Shown: one piece after another, positions 1 through 7,753 of the stretch
How the letters are laid out: every line of letters begins with the position of its first letter
How positions within the stretch are numbered: position 1 is the first letter of the stretch
Virus record (IMG/VR): IMGVR_UViG_3300039307_000389
Location: 1 to 59,809 of that record
Origin: a virus
DNA length: 59,809 nucleotides
Strand: one strand, 5' to 3'
Notes under the pieces: generated by a model
What the model was told of the DNA's origin: nothing
The model's database searches: none
What the model saw: the letters and a program-made list of their open reading frames with translations, nothing else
Translations under genes and position numbers: made by a program

Positions 1-1233
1 TTATTGCACCTGTCCCTTGTGTTGCGGTTCGATGGCGGCCGTTGCCCGGCTCTGCCTCTGGTATTCTTCCCACTTCCGCACCGCTTCATCGTCTTGGCCG
101 TGTATCGCATGGGCGTAAACGTCCGCGGTCACACGCACCGAAGAATGGCCCAACCGTGCGGATACCGCCGGCAGGGGAACCCCTTGTGCGAGCATGTGCG
201 ATCCGTGGCTGTGGCGGAGAAGGTGTAGCGCGGCGCCCTTCGGCTTGGCGATCTTCAAGCGCTTGAACAGGGCGGAAACCGTTGCGGAAACGGAATCCGG
301 TCGCAAGGGCGTTCCGTCCGTGTTCGCAAAGATAAGGTCCAGATCGGCCCGGTAGTCGCTGCCGAACTTTGCCCTGAACTCGCCCTGCGCCTTCCGGTGA
401 ACTTCGAGCGCCGCCAGGGCCTCCTCTGGCAATCCAAGCACCCGGATTTCTTCCGTCTTCGTGCTCTTGAACTCCAGGCCGCCCTTCGTTTGGCAGAGAG
501 AACGCCCGATCACGGCCCGGCCGTCTTCCACATCCGACCATCGCAACGCCAGCACCTCGCCGCGGCGCGCCCCGAGCGCGGCATCCATCGCCAAGAACGT
601 CGAGAGACACCATGGACCGCTCGCCGCCTCGATTAGAAGATCCTGCTGGGCAGTCGTCAGGGCGATTCCCCGCCGCTTCTTCGGAATCGGCGGCTCGCTC
701 GCGGTTACCGGATTCACAAGCACCAATCCCCACTTAACCGCGCGGCCGAAAGCGGAGGAAACCACACCCGCGATATTCCGCACCGTCTTAGCACTCATCG
801 GCCGTGGAGCCTTTTTACGTGAGTGTCCGCCCGAGGTAAGGAGCCGCTTCCATTCTCGGTTAAGGTGTAACGGCGTGATTTGGTCCAGCCGCATCGCCAC
901 CAGCTCGGGAGCCAGGTACGTCGCGCACTCCCTATAGCGCTCGATGGTCTTTGGCGCAAGGTTCTCTTCGGCGTGTTGCTTGAAGAACTCCACAAGTAGC
1001 GTAGCCAGCGTCTTGGGAATTTCCTCCGCAACCTTCACCCCGCCGGCCAGTTCCAGTTCGTACTTCTTTTGCTCATCGGTACGGCGCGCGGCTTCGGCGT
1101 CCTGCGCAGCTTTCTTTGTGGCGAATCCAGACGCCGTGCATTGCCTCCGGTCCTCTCGGGTAGCTCCGGGGCCTGAGAAAAGGTAAGACCATACCTCCTC
1201 TCCCGACTTGTACACGCGCTTATAGACCGGCAT
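1..1233 (-). CDS. int: Tyrosine-type site-specific integrase
   Basis: Catalyses integration and excision of the phage genome by strand exchange at att sites. The 410-residue protein has the full tyrosine recombinase layout: an N-terminal arm-binding region (1-70), a SAM-like core-binding domain (about 75-180) and the catalytic domain (190-395). Visible active-site residues are R223 in GARRGE, a beta-hairpin lysine near K259, H337 and R340 in HLLRH, H363 in LGHSS and the nucleophile Y373 in DVYAH. An upstream in-frame extension of 27 residues is possible, but MPVYKR is the usual start of this family and overlaps the preceding small gene by 14 bases. The stop codon is the first three bases of the window, so attP may lie just outside. 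It is the last gene of the leftward early operon. Confidence 0.95.
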   Translation of the reverse strand: MPVYKRVYKSGEEVWSYLFSGPGATREDRRQCTASGFATKKAAQDAEAARRTDEQKKYELELAGGVKVAEEIPKTLATLLVEFFKQHAEENLAPKTIERYRECATYLAPELVAMRLDQITPLHLNREWKRLLTSGGHSRKKAPRPMSAKTVRNIAGVVSSAFGRAVKWGLVLVNPVTASEPPIPKKRRGIALTTAQQDLLIEAASGPWCLSTFLAMDAALGARRGEVLALRWSDVEDGRAVIGRSLCQTKGGLEFKSTKTEEIRVLGLPEEALAALEVHRKAQGEFRAKFGSDYRADLDLIFANTDGTPLRPDSVSATVSALFKRLKIAKPKGAALHLLRHSHGSHMLAQGVPLPAVSARLGHSSVRVTADVYAHAIHGQDDEAVRKWEEYQRQSRATAAIEPQHKGQVQ

Positions 1234-1378
1234 CTTTCGTCTCTGTCTTACACGAGGTCCCATCCGCATGGATAGCCAGCCGGGCCAGCGATAGCGAGGC
1301 GCACGGGGCGCCACATCGCCGGCAGGGCGTAGGCTTCGCGGTTCGTCCGCCGCGTTTATGCTTGCGAGCGTCGGCCAT
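1220..1378 (-). CDS. Small basic CxxC protein upstream of integrase
   Basis: A 52-residue protein of unknown function. The first part is strongly basic (ADARKHKRGGRTAK) and is followed by a zinc-knuckle-like CRRCGAPC. The ATG is preceded by a GGAGG eight bases upstream, better than the TTG start 21 codons earlier. It overlaps the integrase start by 14 bases, so the two are probably translated together. A DNA-binding role in integration control is possible but is only inferred from charge and position. Confidence 0.6.
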   Translation of the reverse strand: MADARKHKRGGRTAKPTPCRRCGAPCASLSLARLAIHADGTSCKTETKDAGL

Positions 1379-1422
1379 CCGCGCCGCCTCCTCGGGTGTT
1401 AGGGTCCGTGTCACTAAACCTA

Positions 1423-1451
1423 ACCATAGCAGTTTACGCAAACAGCGTCAA
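1423..1451 (-). promoter_or_regulatory. Sigma70-type promoter for the integrase operon end
   Basis: On the minus strand TTGACG (1451-1446) is separated by 17 bases from TATGGT (1428-1423), an almost ideal sigma70 promoter. It would start transcription near 1416, upstream of the small CxxC gene and the integrase. The spacer contains GTTTGCGTAAAC, an imperfect palindrome that also occurs in other control regions of this window, so the promoter is probably repressible. Confidence 0.65.
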
Positions 1452-1474
1452 GCACTTTATTTCCAGCGTTTGCA
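1432..1474. promoter_or_regulatory. GTTTAC/TGCAAAC operator-like motifs
   Basis: Two copies of the motif family shared with 44.8 kb and 48.7 kb: the palindrome GTTTACGCAAAC at 1432-1443, inside the spacer of the promoter, and GTTTGCA at 1468-1474, upstream of its -35 box. Placement over a promoter is typical of a repressor site; the protein that would bind is not known. Confidence 0.4.
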
Positions 1475-1479
1475 GAGGT

Positions 1480-1692
1480 TTATTGGGTGGTTGTCGGTAG
1501 GGGGACGCACGTAACGCGCGGGGCGCCCGCTCCGCAGGTTCGCTCCCAGGCTTCGTACGCCTGGCGGGTAACGAGCCAGCGCTTCCCTACCCGGATTCCA
1601 GGGAGAACGCCCTGCTCCAGCATTGCGTACACGGACATCTTCCCAACGGAGAGCCGCTTCGCAATTTCCGCCACTGAAAGACGGTTACCCAT
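1480..1692 (-). CDS. xis: Excisionase, MerR-like winged helix
   Basis: Seventy residues. Residues 3-55 form the excisionase-family helix-turn-helix: LSVAEIAKRLSVGKMSVY is the HTH, followed by the wing with GIRVGKRWLV and a helix ending AYEAWERT. Such proteins bend attachment-site DNA and direct the integrase towards excision. It overlaps the previous gene by eight bases and lies one small gene from the integrase, the usual arrangement. Confidence 0.88.
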   Translation of the reverse strand: MGNRLSVAEIAKRLSVGKMSVYAMLEQGVLPGIRVGKRWLVTRQAYEAWERTCGAGAPRVTCVPLPTTTQ

Positions 1693-1978
1693 TCGGCCCT
1701 CCCTTCGCTCCCGTCACGTGCCGGCGGAGATCATCGATGCTGCACATTCCCGACGCGAATAGCACGCCCTGAATAAACCCCAGCCAGCGGTTCACCTTGG
1801 GAACGTCTTCCATGCGCTCCATCTCGTCAAACATCCAGCGCAAGTGCCGGAGTCTTTCCGTGCAGTTCAGAAGATCGCCCGGTTCCCCTCCGTCCGCTTT
1901 CTCCGCAATTCCCGGAGGGATAGCGCGCCTGTAGAACTCGATCAACCTTCTCGCCGCTTCCAATTCGCCTCCCGTCAT
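1685..1978 (-). CDS. Unknown phage protein between radical SAM gene and xis
   Basis: A 97-residue soluble protein, not recognised. It is mostly helical with acidic and basic clusters (LNCTERLRHLRWMFDEMERM) and no metal motif. The ATG forms an ATGA overlap with the stop of the radical SAM gene, which decides the start over a longer in-frame option. Its stop overlaps the excisionase start by eight bases, so it belongs to the same leftward operon. Confidence 0.65.
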   Translation of the reverse strand: MTGGELEAARRLIEFYRRAIPPGIAEKADGGEPGDLLNCTERLRHLRWMFDEMERMEDVPKVNRWLGFIQGVLFASGMCSIDDLRRHVTGAKGGPNG

Positions 1979-2808
1979 CTCCGATCCCCCCTGAAGTCTG
2001 CCCCTACGATCATCGGGCGCGCCCAGCGCCTCTGGAATGTGCTCCAAGCTCGGCTCGCCTTCCCTGCGTTGTCACGCCAGAGCATAGCCATTGGCATAAC
2101 GCCAATCGAAAGCACGCGCCGCATTCGCCCCTCCGCGTCCTCCATCGTGTCCTTTGGATAGCCGCACAGCACGTAGCACCTGGCCACATGGGAGGTCTTC
2201 GTGAACCCGGCCCTCCAACACAACTCCGCCGCCTCTTCCAGTGGCTCCCAATCATCCGGCGTATCGAACGCGAAAAAGAACTGCTTGGGTGTCACTGAAC
2301 GCAACGCCTCGGCGGTCCACTTCTCAAACCTCGCCGCCTCCAGACCGCCCGTGAACTCCGGCCGGCGTTTCTGTTCTCGGAGCATGGCGAGCACATCGCA
2401 GATATGCTTCTGCGAACACGCCAATAGGTTGTCGTCAAGAACGTTCCAGCCCTCCGCAATTGGAAGCTCGCGCACGGAACCGCCCTCGCGTTTCCATACA
2501 GAGCAGAACCAGCAACGGTTTGGACATCCGCGAGACGTAATCACGTAGCCGCGCCTGAGGAACATTCCCGGCGTGAAAGCATCCCCTGCAGTTCCAGTAG
2601 CCGGCCCTCCGAGAGTCACCGGAGCAACCCGTTCCCACTGCATCTCCAGGTCCCTCGCGGCCGGAAGATCCCACGAGAACGTCACGCTGATTTGGACCGC
2701 CTCCACATCTGGCGGAAAGAGCCCCGGAGGTCCAGTGAAGGCCAGCGCATCATCGGGGGTAGCGCGGGTACGCCGCGGGAACACGCGAGCTATCGCCACG
2801 TCTTCCAC
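1975..2808 (-). CDS. Radical SAM protein
   Basis: A 277-residue protein with the radical SAM cluster motif CPNRCWFC (CxxxCxxC) around residues 95-102, preceded by YVITSRG. Such motifs hold a [4Fe-4S] cluster that cleaves S-adenosylmethionine to start radical chemistry. The flanking regions (VEAVQISVTFSWD, GGPATG, TPGMFLRRG) match a phage-borne family whose substrate I do not know. The GTG start at 2808 overlaps the upstream gene by 19 bases; a GTG eight codons downstream is an alternative. With the DUF5131 gene at 5.5-6.3 kb it makes two radical-SAM-type proteins in one early operon. Confidence 0.8.
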   Translation of the reverse strand: MEDVAIARVFPRRTRATPDDALAFTGPPGLFPPDVEAVQISVTFSWDLPAARDLEMQWERVAPVTLGGPATGTAGDAFTPGMFLRRGYVITSRGCPNRCWFCSVWKREGGSVRELPIAEGWNVLDDNLLACSQKHICDVLAMLREQKRRPEFTGGLEAARFEKWTAEALRSVTPKQFFFAFDTPDDWEPLEEAAELCWRAGFTKTSHVARCYVLCGYPKDTMEDAEGRMRRVLSIGVMPMAMLWRDNAGKASRAWSTFQRRWARPMIVGADFRGDRR

Positions 2809-3134
2809 TCATCGAGCAGGCGTGCGTAACTCTTGCCGGGTCCGTATGGGACGTTTCGCGCGACTACGACTTTCTTTGCCATCGCGAACGCCATTCCCAT
2901 ATCAAAATGGGTTCCCTGGCTGTCGGGGCTGTAGAACACGTGTACTTCATCGGAGTTCTTCATTGCCCAGTAGTTCTGGCAAGTGATCTCAGCCGCCCCG
3001 GCCGTCTGATCGGTGTCCCGTGGGGGATAGTGAACCACATTACCGGCGCACTCCAGGAATGTGACGTAATCGGCTTGCGCACGCAGCAGTTCGGCATCCG
3101 CTCCGCGAACGGAGCAAATCAGGAAGATCCGCAT
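2790..3134 (-). CDS. Nucleoside 2-deoxyribosyltransferase-like Rossmann protein
   Basis: The 114-residue product starts MRIFLICSVRGA, a Rossmann strand-loop, and ends with SDEVHVFYSPDSQGTHFDMG and AKKVVVARN. This pattern of a short nucleotide-binding protein with a late G-x-x-F-x-M-G segment resembles the nucleoside 2-deoxyribosyltransferase/TIR-like superfamily used in nucleotide salvage. The ATG has AGGAG a few bases upstream. Substrate unknown; a second, clearer family member lies at 16.8-17.2 kb. Confidence 0.6.
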   Translation of the reverse strand: MRIFLICSVRGADAELLRAQADYVTFLECAGNVVHYPPRDTDQTAGAAEITCQNYWAMKNSDEVHVFYSPDSQGTHFDMGMAFAMAKKVVVARNVPYGPGKSYARLLDEWKTWR

Positions 3135-3141
3135 TCTCTCC

Positions 3142-3390
3142 TCACTCAAACAGGTTCGTTTGCTCCACCGCCACGCCAAGACCGAAGCGGAGCGTCATTC
3201 CCCTGCGGGCTTCGTACTCCCGCGCCCACTGCTCCGCATGTTCGGCCGTGTTGGCGATAGCCGCCCGCTCGCCCTTCGCGTGGTTCCTTCCACCGCAGAC
3301 GCAATCGCAGAGTGGATGCTTGGCGTCGTAGCAGCGCGCGTCACAACTCCCCACGCACCCCTCGGAGTCGTAAACGCTTATCAGAGTCAC
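3142..3390 (-). CDS. Cysteine-rich small phage protein
   Basis: Eighty-two residues with a cysteine cluster CVGSC-x2-RC-x7-CDCVCGGRNH. The CxCGGxNH ending is a recurrent motif in small phage and actinobacterial proteins; it probably binds zinc. The GTG start has GGAGG six bases upstream and lies one base after the DnaB stop codon, which favours it over a longer ATG form. The C-terminal half is helical and charged. Function unknown. Confidence 0.65.
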   Translation of the reverse strand: MTLISVYDSEGCVGSCDARCYDAKHPLCDCVCGGRNHAKGERAAIANTAEHAEQWAREYEARRGMTLRFGLGVAVEQTNLFE

Positions 3391-3391
3391 G

Positions 3392-4735
3392 TCAACCCTC
3401 CGGTTCGCTGCCCATCGCGCGCTCTTCAAAGCGCACAATCTCATTGATCCAAACGAGCGGGATAACGCCCTCCGGACCCGCGCGCTGCTTGGCGACTATG
3501 AGATCGGCCAGGCCGCGCAAATCCTCACGGTCCCGCTTGTAGACCTCCTCGCGAAACAGGAACGCGACCAAATCTGCGTCTTGCTCCAAACTTCCGCTTT
3601 CACGAAGGTCGGACAGTTGCGGCCGTGGATCGGGTCGCTTGTCGCACTCGCGCGAGAGCTGAGCGAGAGCCCACACCGGGACCTTGCAGTCCTTCGCGAT
3701 GAGCTTCATGTCCCGAGATATCTTGGACGCCTCGGCCACGCGATGCTCAACTCGCCCGTCGATCAGCAATTGCAGGTAGTCGATGATTACTAGACCTACC
3801 GGGCGCTTCACTTGCTGCTGGCGAATCTTCGCGTGGATCTCATGCAGGTTGGTGGTTGCCTTGTCATCGATCAGTATCCGGTCGCTTTCGAGGATGGCCG
3901 TCGCCGCGGTAGCAATCCGCCCCCGCTCCTCCTTGTCAAGAAACCCTCCGTCGAAGCGCTTGGTATTCACGCGCGCCCGCGAACAAATCAGACGGTCGAG
4001 CAACGAGGCGCGGTCCATCTCAAGGGAGAAGATCAGCGTCAGCGCATCCCCGTCTACAGAGACTTTCTCCGCAACGTTCAAGGCGAATGCCGTCTTCCCC
4101 ATTCGCGGTCTTGCCCCGAGAATATAGAAGGCTCCCGGCTTGAATCCGCCCATCATCACGTCCAGGGCGCCGAACTTACTCAGTAGTCCCTTGGTTCGAT
4201 TGCGCCGGTCAAGATAGGCCGATATTCCGCCGGCCTGCTCAACGATCTCAGCAGCCCCGAGAAGCGTAGACTCCTGGCCGCGCTCGGCGAGTCGTAACCA
4301 CGTCTCGCCGGCCCCCGCGAGAACTTCCGCCGCAAGCTCCTCGCCTGAGATACATCGGTTCTGGAGGTGTTGGCAGGCAAAGATGATCCTGCGAAGCGTG
4401 GACTTATCGAGTACGATCCGAATGTAGCTGTCGATGTTGGCGATGCGCGGCAGGCCTTCGTCCAATGAAACCAGGTAGCTGAGCCCGTCACAGGACTCCA
4501 GTTCCCCGCACTTCATCAACTCATTGGCGACGGTCACCCGGTCAATGTTTTCGCCGCGGCTCTGGAGATCCCCCATCCGCTTGAAGATGCGGCGGTGTTT
4601 CTCCAGGCTGAAATCTTCGGCAGCGAGCGCGCCGGCGGCCTGAACGTAGAAGCTTCCGTCCAGCACGATGGAGCCAAGTATGAATCGCTCCGCGTCTACG
4701 TTACTCGGCAGCCCCTTATCGAGATTTGCACTCAC
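3392..4735 (-). CDS. dnaB: Replicative DNA helicase, DnaB family
   Basis: A 447-residue hexameric 5'-3' helicase that unwinds DNA at the replication fork. The N-terminal domain (1-150) is followed by a RecA-like core with Walker A GARPRMGKT (207-215), Walker B VIIDYLQLL (316-324), the AQLSRECDKR motif (358-367) and the DLRESGSLEQDADLV segment. All elements of a functional helicase are present. The GTG start forms a GTGA overlap with the stop of the DUF1376 gene upstream, suggesting co-translation with its loader or adaptor. Confidence 0.95.
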   Translation of the reverse strand: MSANLDKGLPSNVDAERFILGSIVLDGSFYVQAAGALAAEDFSLEKHRRIFKRMGDLQSRGENIDRVTVANELMKCGELESCDGLSYLVSLDEGLPRIANIDSYIRIVLDKSTLRRIIFACQHLQNRCISGEELAAEVLAGAGETWLRLAERGQESTLLGAAEIVEQAGGISAYLDRRNRTKGLLSKFGALDVMMGGFKPGAFYILGARPRMGKTAFALNVAEKVSVDGDALTLIFSLEMDRASLLDRLICSRARVNTKRFDGGFLDKEERGRIATAATAILESDRILIDDKATTNLHEIHAKIRQQQVKRPVGLVIIDYLQLLIDGRVEHRVAEASKISRDMKLIAKDCKVPVWALAQLSRECDKRPDPRPQLSDLRESGSLEQDADLVAFLFREEVYKRDREDLRGLADLIVAKQRAGPEGVIPLVWINEIVRFEERAMGSEPEG

Positions 4736-5460
4736 CCCTTGCCCCCGGTGATGGACTTCGGATCAAAGTAGACGGTCTTTTTCTTGGCGGCCGGAGCGGT
4801 GCGCAAGTGGTCCTTGTACGTCCCGGCGCTGATGAAGTTCGACGCCTTGGGAACAAACCGGCCTTCATCCTTTACCCAGTCCGCACACACTACCGCCGCC
4901 CTGAGTCCGGCGACAATATCTGCGGCTTCCTCCTCGCGCGAGATGAACGCCCGGCAGGCGTTCTCTTCATCCAGCCGGTGAGTAGGGTACAGACCCTTGA
5001 ACTCTTCCCAGAGCGGCATTATGTCTACGCGCTCACGCGCAGGTTGAGTAGCGGTCAACTCGGAAGTCGGGCTTAACTCGACTGGCAAGTCTCCCTGCTT
5101 CCGTGCGTTTCGGCGCGCGGCTGATGTCGTTCCCCCCTTGCTGTTTCCTTTGATCCTGGCCAGCGCCTTTACTCGCTCGCTTTCCACCCGCGACTGGATC
5201 AACTCGCCGGGCTTGTCGGGATGCTCCACGTAGCAGGGCGACAGGGCCTTCCAAATTCGTTCCATCGTCTTCCGGCTGCGCACGTGCAGCAGGCGCGCGA
5301 GTACCCGCAGATCCGATGGAACGCTCCCGTTCATCCACTGGACGCCTATGAGCCTCCAATACGCGCCCAGTTCATCCAACTCCATCGCCTGGACGTTCAG
5401 GTCGGCAAAGAACTCGTAGACGTACAGCGACATCCATTCCGGAACATCTTGCTGACTCAC
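4732..5460 (-). CDS. DUF1376-type replication protein, likely helicase loader or adaptor
   Basis: About 242 residues. The N-terminal region (SLYVYEFFADLNVQAMELDELG, read in two parts) is a DUF1376 winged-helix-like domain seen in phage replication initiators; the middle is basic (RARIKGNSKGG, ARRNARKQ) and the C-terminus resembles the helical tail of DnaB-interacting phage proteins. The GTG at 5460 has a GGGGGG purine run just upstream and a GTGA overlap with the DUF5131 stop; an ATG four codons earlier is the alternative. Sitting directly before dnaB in a translationally coupled pair argues for a helicase-loading role. Confidence 0.75.
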   Translation of the reverse strand: MSQQDVPEWMSLYVYEFFADLNVQAMELDELGAYWRLIGVQWMNGSVPSDLRVLARLLHVRSRKTMERIWKALSPCYVEHPDKPGELIQSRVESERVKALARIKGNSKGGTTSAARRNARKQGDLPVELSPTSELTATQPARERVDIMPLWEEFKGLYPTHRLDEENACRAFISREEEAADIVAGLRAAVVCADWVKDEGRFVPKASNFISAGTYKDHLRTAPAAKKKTVYFDPKSITGGKG

Positions 5461-6347
5461 CGCGCCCCCCATTTCGGAATGCCCGTATTCCGCAACCCGT
5501 CCAATATCGGTAACGGGACCATCCGGCCGCCTACGTTGTCCTGTTTGTCGAAGAACGGGACTTGCGCTGCCCGACAGTCGTCGCGCAACCTTCGTACCCA
5601 TTCCCTGTCGCGGCGGCGCGCTCCGGGGCCTGATTCCGCGCCAGTAACTACCCCGGCGAGCTTCGGCACGTTGTCTCCGAGAGCTGCGCTGGATACCGCA
5701 TCCAGGCTGTTACTGTTCAGAATCTCGTGTACGCCTTTGAGTACGTCCCATGAACACTCGCAGTCCTCGTCTTGATAGCGCACGTCGGTCAGATCAACCG
5801 GACCCAGTAGAGGCTCCAGGCTTGCCCACTGCACAGAGGCTCCGGGGATTCGTAGCAGGTACACGATCCGCCTGAGCGTCTCAGGCCCGGTCACGGTCAC
5901 ACCCGGCCACACATTCAGAGGGATCGGGTGTCGCTCGAAGTATTCCAGCATCCTGCGCCCGCGCTTCGTCAGCAGCAGGTAGATGTGCGGCGATTCCGCC
6001 ATCACAGGCAGCGCCGGCGTGAGCCACGCCTCCGGGTCGATAGACTCAGTGAACGGGTCCGACAGGTCGCACGTAAAGATGACGCGCGGATACCCGTCAA
6101 GCCACGGCTTATCCGGTCGCTTCGTCCCGGTTAGGTCCGGCCACTTGATAGCCTTCGCTAAGCGCCCCCGGATGATCGTAGGGGTATCGAACGACGGCGG
6201 CCAACCCGGCAACCCCGCGTAGCGCCCCACAAGGCCGGCGGCATAGCAATGGTTCGGCTCTCCCTTCCGATGTAGCTCGCAGCCATCGCACCCCACGACC
6301 TCATTGACCGTCGAGTCACAGTACGGTATCTCCGTTTTGATCCCCAC
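5457..6347 (-). CDS. DUF5131 family protein (phage Gp37/Gp68)
   Basis: 296 residues, matching the phage Gp37/Gp68 family. Cysteines lie in VVGCDGCELHRKG and NHCYAAGL near the N-terminus, the place where the family has its cluster-like CxxC...CYA motif; IFTCDLSDPF, YLLLTKRG, WPGVTV and GVVTGAESGPGARR are further conserved blocks. The family is related to radical SAM proteins and is common in phages, with unproven function. The GTG start has GGGAGG six bases upstream and overlaps the previous gene by 32 bases. Confidence 0.85.
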   Translation of the reverse strand: MGIKTEIPYCDSTVNEVVGCDGCELHRKGEPNHCYAAGLVGRYAGLPGWPPSFDTPTIIRGRLAKAIKWPDLTGTKRPDKPWLDGYPRVIFTCDLSDPFTESIDPEAWLTPALPVMAESPHIYLLLTKRGRRMLEYFERHPIPLNVWPGVTVTGPETLRRIVYLLRIPGASVQWASLEPLLGPVDLTDVRYQDEDCECSWDVLKGVHEILNSNSLDAVSSAALGDNVPKLAGVVTGAESGPGARRRDREWVRRLRDDCRAAQVPFFDKQDNVGGRMVPLPILDGLRNTGIPKWGAR

Positions 6348-6657
6348 TCACAGCCTCCCAGATCGTAGCCGCGCGCCCGCTCGTGGTTTGTCGCGTCCGC
6401 CCCGAGTCGCGTACCTTCCCCGCCTTTACCAACTCCACCCGCCGAGCCCGCGCCGTCCCTGGCGGTTTGATCTTCAACACCGCCTGGATCTCTTCGTCGG
6501 TCATCCCAGCGACCTTACGCGAGAGAAGCGCCAATACCTGGGATCGGTGCGTGACCGCCCGCGGAGCCGCGGCTTCGGCCGCGCTCTTGGATGTTGCCGA
6601 GTGCGGCTGATAGGGCAGCGAGTCCGGAACATCGAACATGGAGAGTTGTCCGTCCAT
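6316..6657 (-). CDS. Winged-helix-like phage protein
   Basis: A 113-residue protein. Residues 38-100 read as a winged helix: RSQVLALLSRKVAGMTDEEI, then a recognition-helix candidate PPGTARARRVELVKAG, then a wing with DSGRTRQTTSGRAATIW. This layout is common in small phage proteins of unknown role. The ATG is preceded by GAGG. It overlaps the DUF5131 start by 32 bases. A DNA-binding regulatory function is likely but the target is unknown. Confidence 0.7.
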   Translation of the reverse strand: MDGQLSMFDVPDSLPYQPHSATSKSAAEAAAPRAVTHRSQVLALLSRKVAGMTDEEIQAVLKIKPPGTARARRVELVKAGKVRDSGRTRQTTSGRAATIWEAVSGDQNGDTVL

Positions 6658-6662
6658 CGCGT

Positions 6663-7049
6663 TTACCTCGTGATTGTGACCTTGCCCTTGACCAGATACT
6701 CTGTCGCCGCCTTAGTGAGCCAGAATCCCCGCGTGGAAAGATCGCGCAACTTTCCCCTGATCTTGTCCGACAGCCTATCGAGGCCATCGGCGTCTCGCGC
6801 TTTCACGAGTGCGGGAACCTGTTTCCAGCAGGCCCGGATCTCGGCTTCGATGGCCCGCTTTTCCGCCGGCGTGTTCAGATCCCGCTCCTCTACCAGACCC
6901 AGCGCCAGGAACTCCGCCTTGAGCTTGTAGTCGAGGTGCCGATCCCGGCCGCCGTTGTTCGACATCGCCAGTAAGGTGAACCTCTGGTTAGAGGTCAACT
7001 TGACTTGCTTCACGATTTCGACCTTCCCTGTCCGAACTTCCGTCTTCAT
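6663..7049 (-). CDS. Unknown early phage protein
   Basis: 128 residues, basic, mainly helical. There is a segment FTLLAMSNNGGRDRHLDYKL followed by helices with many charged residues and a C-terminal GFWLTKAATEYLVKG that looks like the wing end of a helix-turn-helix. I do not recognise the family. The ATG has GGAGG six bases upstream. It lies five bases upstream of the winged-helix gene in the same operon. Confidence 0.65.
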   Translation of the reverse strand: MKTEVRTGKVEIVKQVKLTSNQRFTLLAMSNNGGRDRHLDYKLKAEFLALGLVEERDLNTPAEKRAIEAEIRACWKQVPALVKARDADGLDRLSDKIRGKLRDLSTRGFWLTKAATEYLVKGKVTITR

Positions 7050-7061
7050 GCAATCCCTCCG

Positions 7062-7382
7062 TTATCCCTGCGCTCCGCCACATACCGGGCAAGTAGTTCC
7101 CGGAAAGTAATCATTGTGGTTTTCGCGCGGACATGCGCACCGTTTGTCCGCCGCATTCGGACTGATATCCACCAGGAACCGGATCGCCATGGCCGCCACC
7201 TGGACCGCCTCTTTCCGCATGAGGTCCGCATCGTGATGGCGCTTCCACACTTCCGCCTTCAGTTCGTCCATCTCTTCGAGGATCACCGCGTAACCCTCGT
7301 GAGCCGAGTTGAACTTCGGGTGCAATACCCGTGCGCGGGTAACCTCGCGCACAACCTCATCCACAACCCCTTGCAGCGTCAT
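7062..7382 (-). CDS. MazG-like protein with C-terminal zinc knuckle
   Basis: 106 residues. HPKFNSAHEGYAVILEEMDE followed by LKAEVWK resembles the helical core of the all-alpha NTP pyrophosphohydrolase (MazG-like) superfamily, with the EExxE metal-binding helix. A zinc-knuckle-like tail (RCACP...CPVCGG) follows. It may hydrolyse or sense nucleotides. The ATG forms an ATGA overlap with the preceding gene, which excludes the longer reading with a spurious N-terminus. Confidence 0.65.
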   Translation of the reverse strand: MTLQGVVDEVVREVTRARVLHPKFNSAHEGYAVILEEMDELKAEVWKRHHDADLMRKEAVQVAAMAIRFLVDISPNAADKRCACPRENHNDYFPGTTCPVCGGAQG

Positions 7383-7618
7383 AGTCCCCGTGCCCTCCTG
7401 TTTTGCACCTCGCGCATCAGCTCCTCCGCAAGCCAGTACTCCGGGCGCGGGCCGTGTTGCGCCCAATACGGCGTGCAGGACTCTCGCAGCGCGTCAGCGC
7501 GCGCCGCCAGGAGCGCGGTAACCACGCGCTCGCTTTTCACGATGGGATCTCCGCACACACCCAGGTAGAGTCCGTGCGCCGTATCCCTGCACTTCGCCAA
7601 CTCGCCGGCCACGTCCAT
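7379..7618 (-). CDS. Unknown small early protein
   Basis: Seventy-nine residues, helical and charged (ERVVTALLAARADALRE, EYWLAEELMREVQNRR). No motif recognised. The ATG has AAGGGGG eight bases upstream, and its stop overlaps the start of the MazG-like gene (ATGA), so both are co-translated. Confidence 0.65.
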   Translation of the reverse strand: MDVAGELAKCRDTAHGLYLGVCGDPIVKSERVVTALLAARADALRESCTPYWAQHGPRPEYWLAEELMREVQNRRARGL

Positions 7619-7630
7619 GCCAGTCCCCCT

Positions 7631-7747
7631 TCAGTTCCAACTCACGCGGACACCCGCAAAGACATCCGGCGCTATCTCATAACAGAAGCGCCAAAGCGAT
7701 GGGATCTCCGCGCATTTCTGGCTCTTGATGTAGCGCCAATAGAACAT
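7631..7747 (-). CDS. 38-residue small protein downstream of dnaN
   Basis: A short gene in the 135-base interval between dnaN and the next recognised gene. It starts MFYWRYIKSQKCAE and ends GVRVSWN. GAGG lies four bases before the ATG, and the next gene's Shine-Dalgarno AGGGGG follows directly after its stop, so it fits the tight packing of the operon. It is rich in aromatic residues (F, Y, W), unlike random frames here. Function unknown. Confidence 0.5.
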   Translation of the reverse strand: MFYWRYIKSQKCAEIPSLWRFCYEIAPDVFAGVRVSWN

Positions 7748-7753
7748 CGCGCC

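Noticed and set aside
1-1479. An attP core next to the integrase
   Set aside because: No tRNA-like or repeated core could be identified between integrase and excisionase; the integrase stop is at the window edge, so attP may lie outside.
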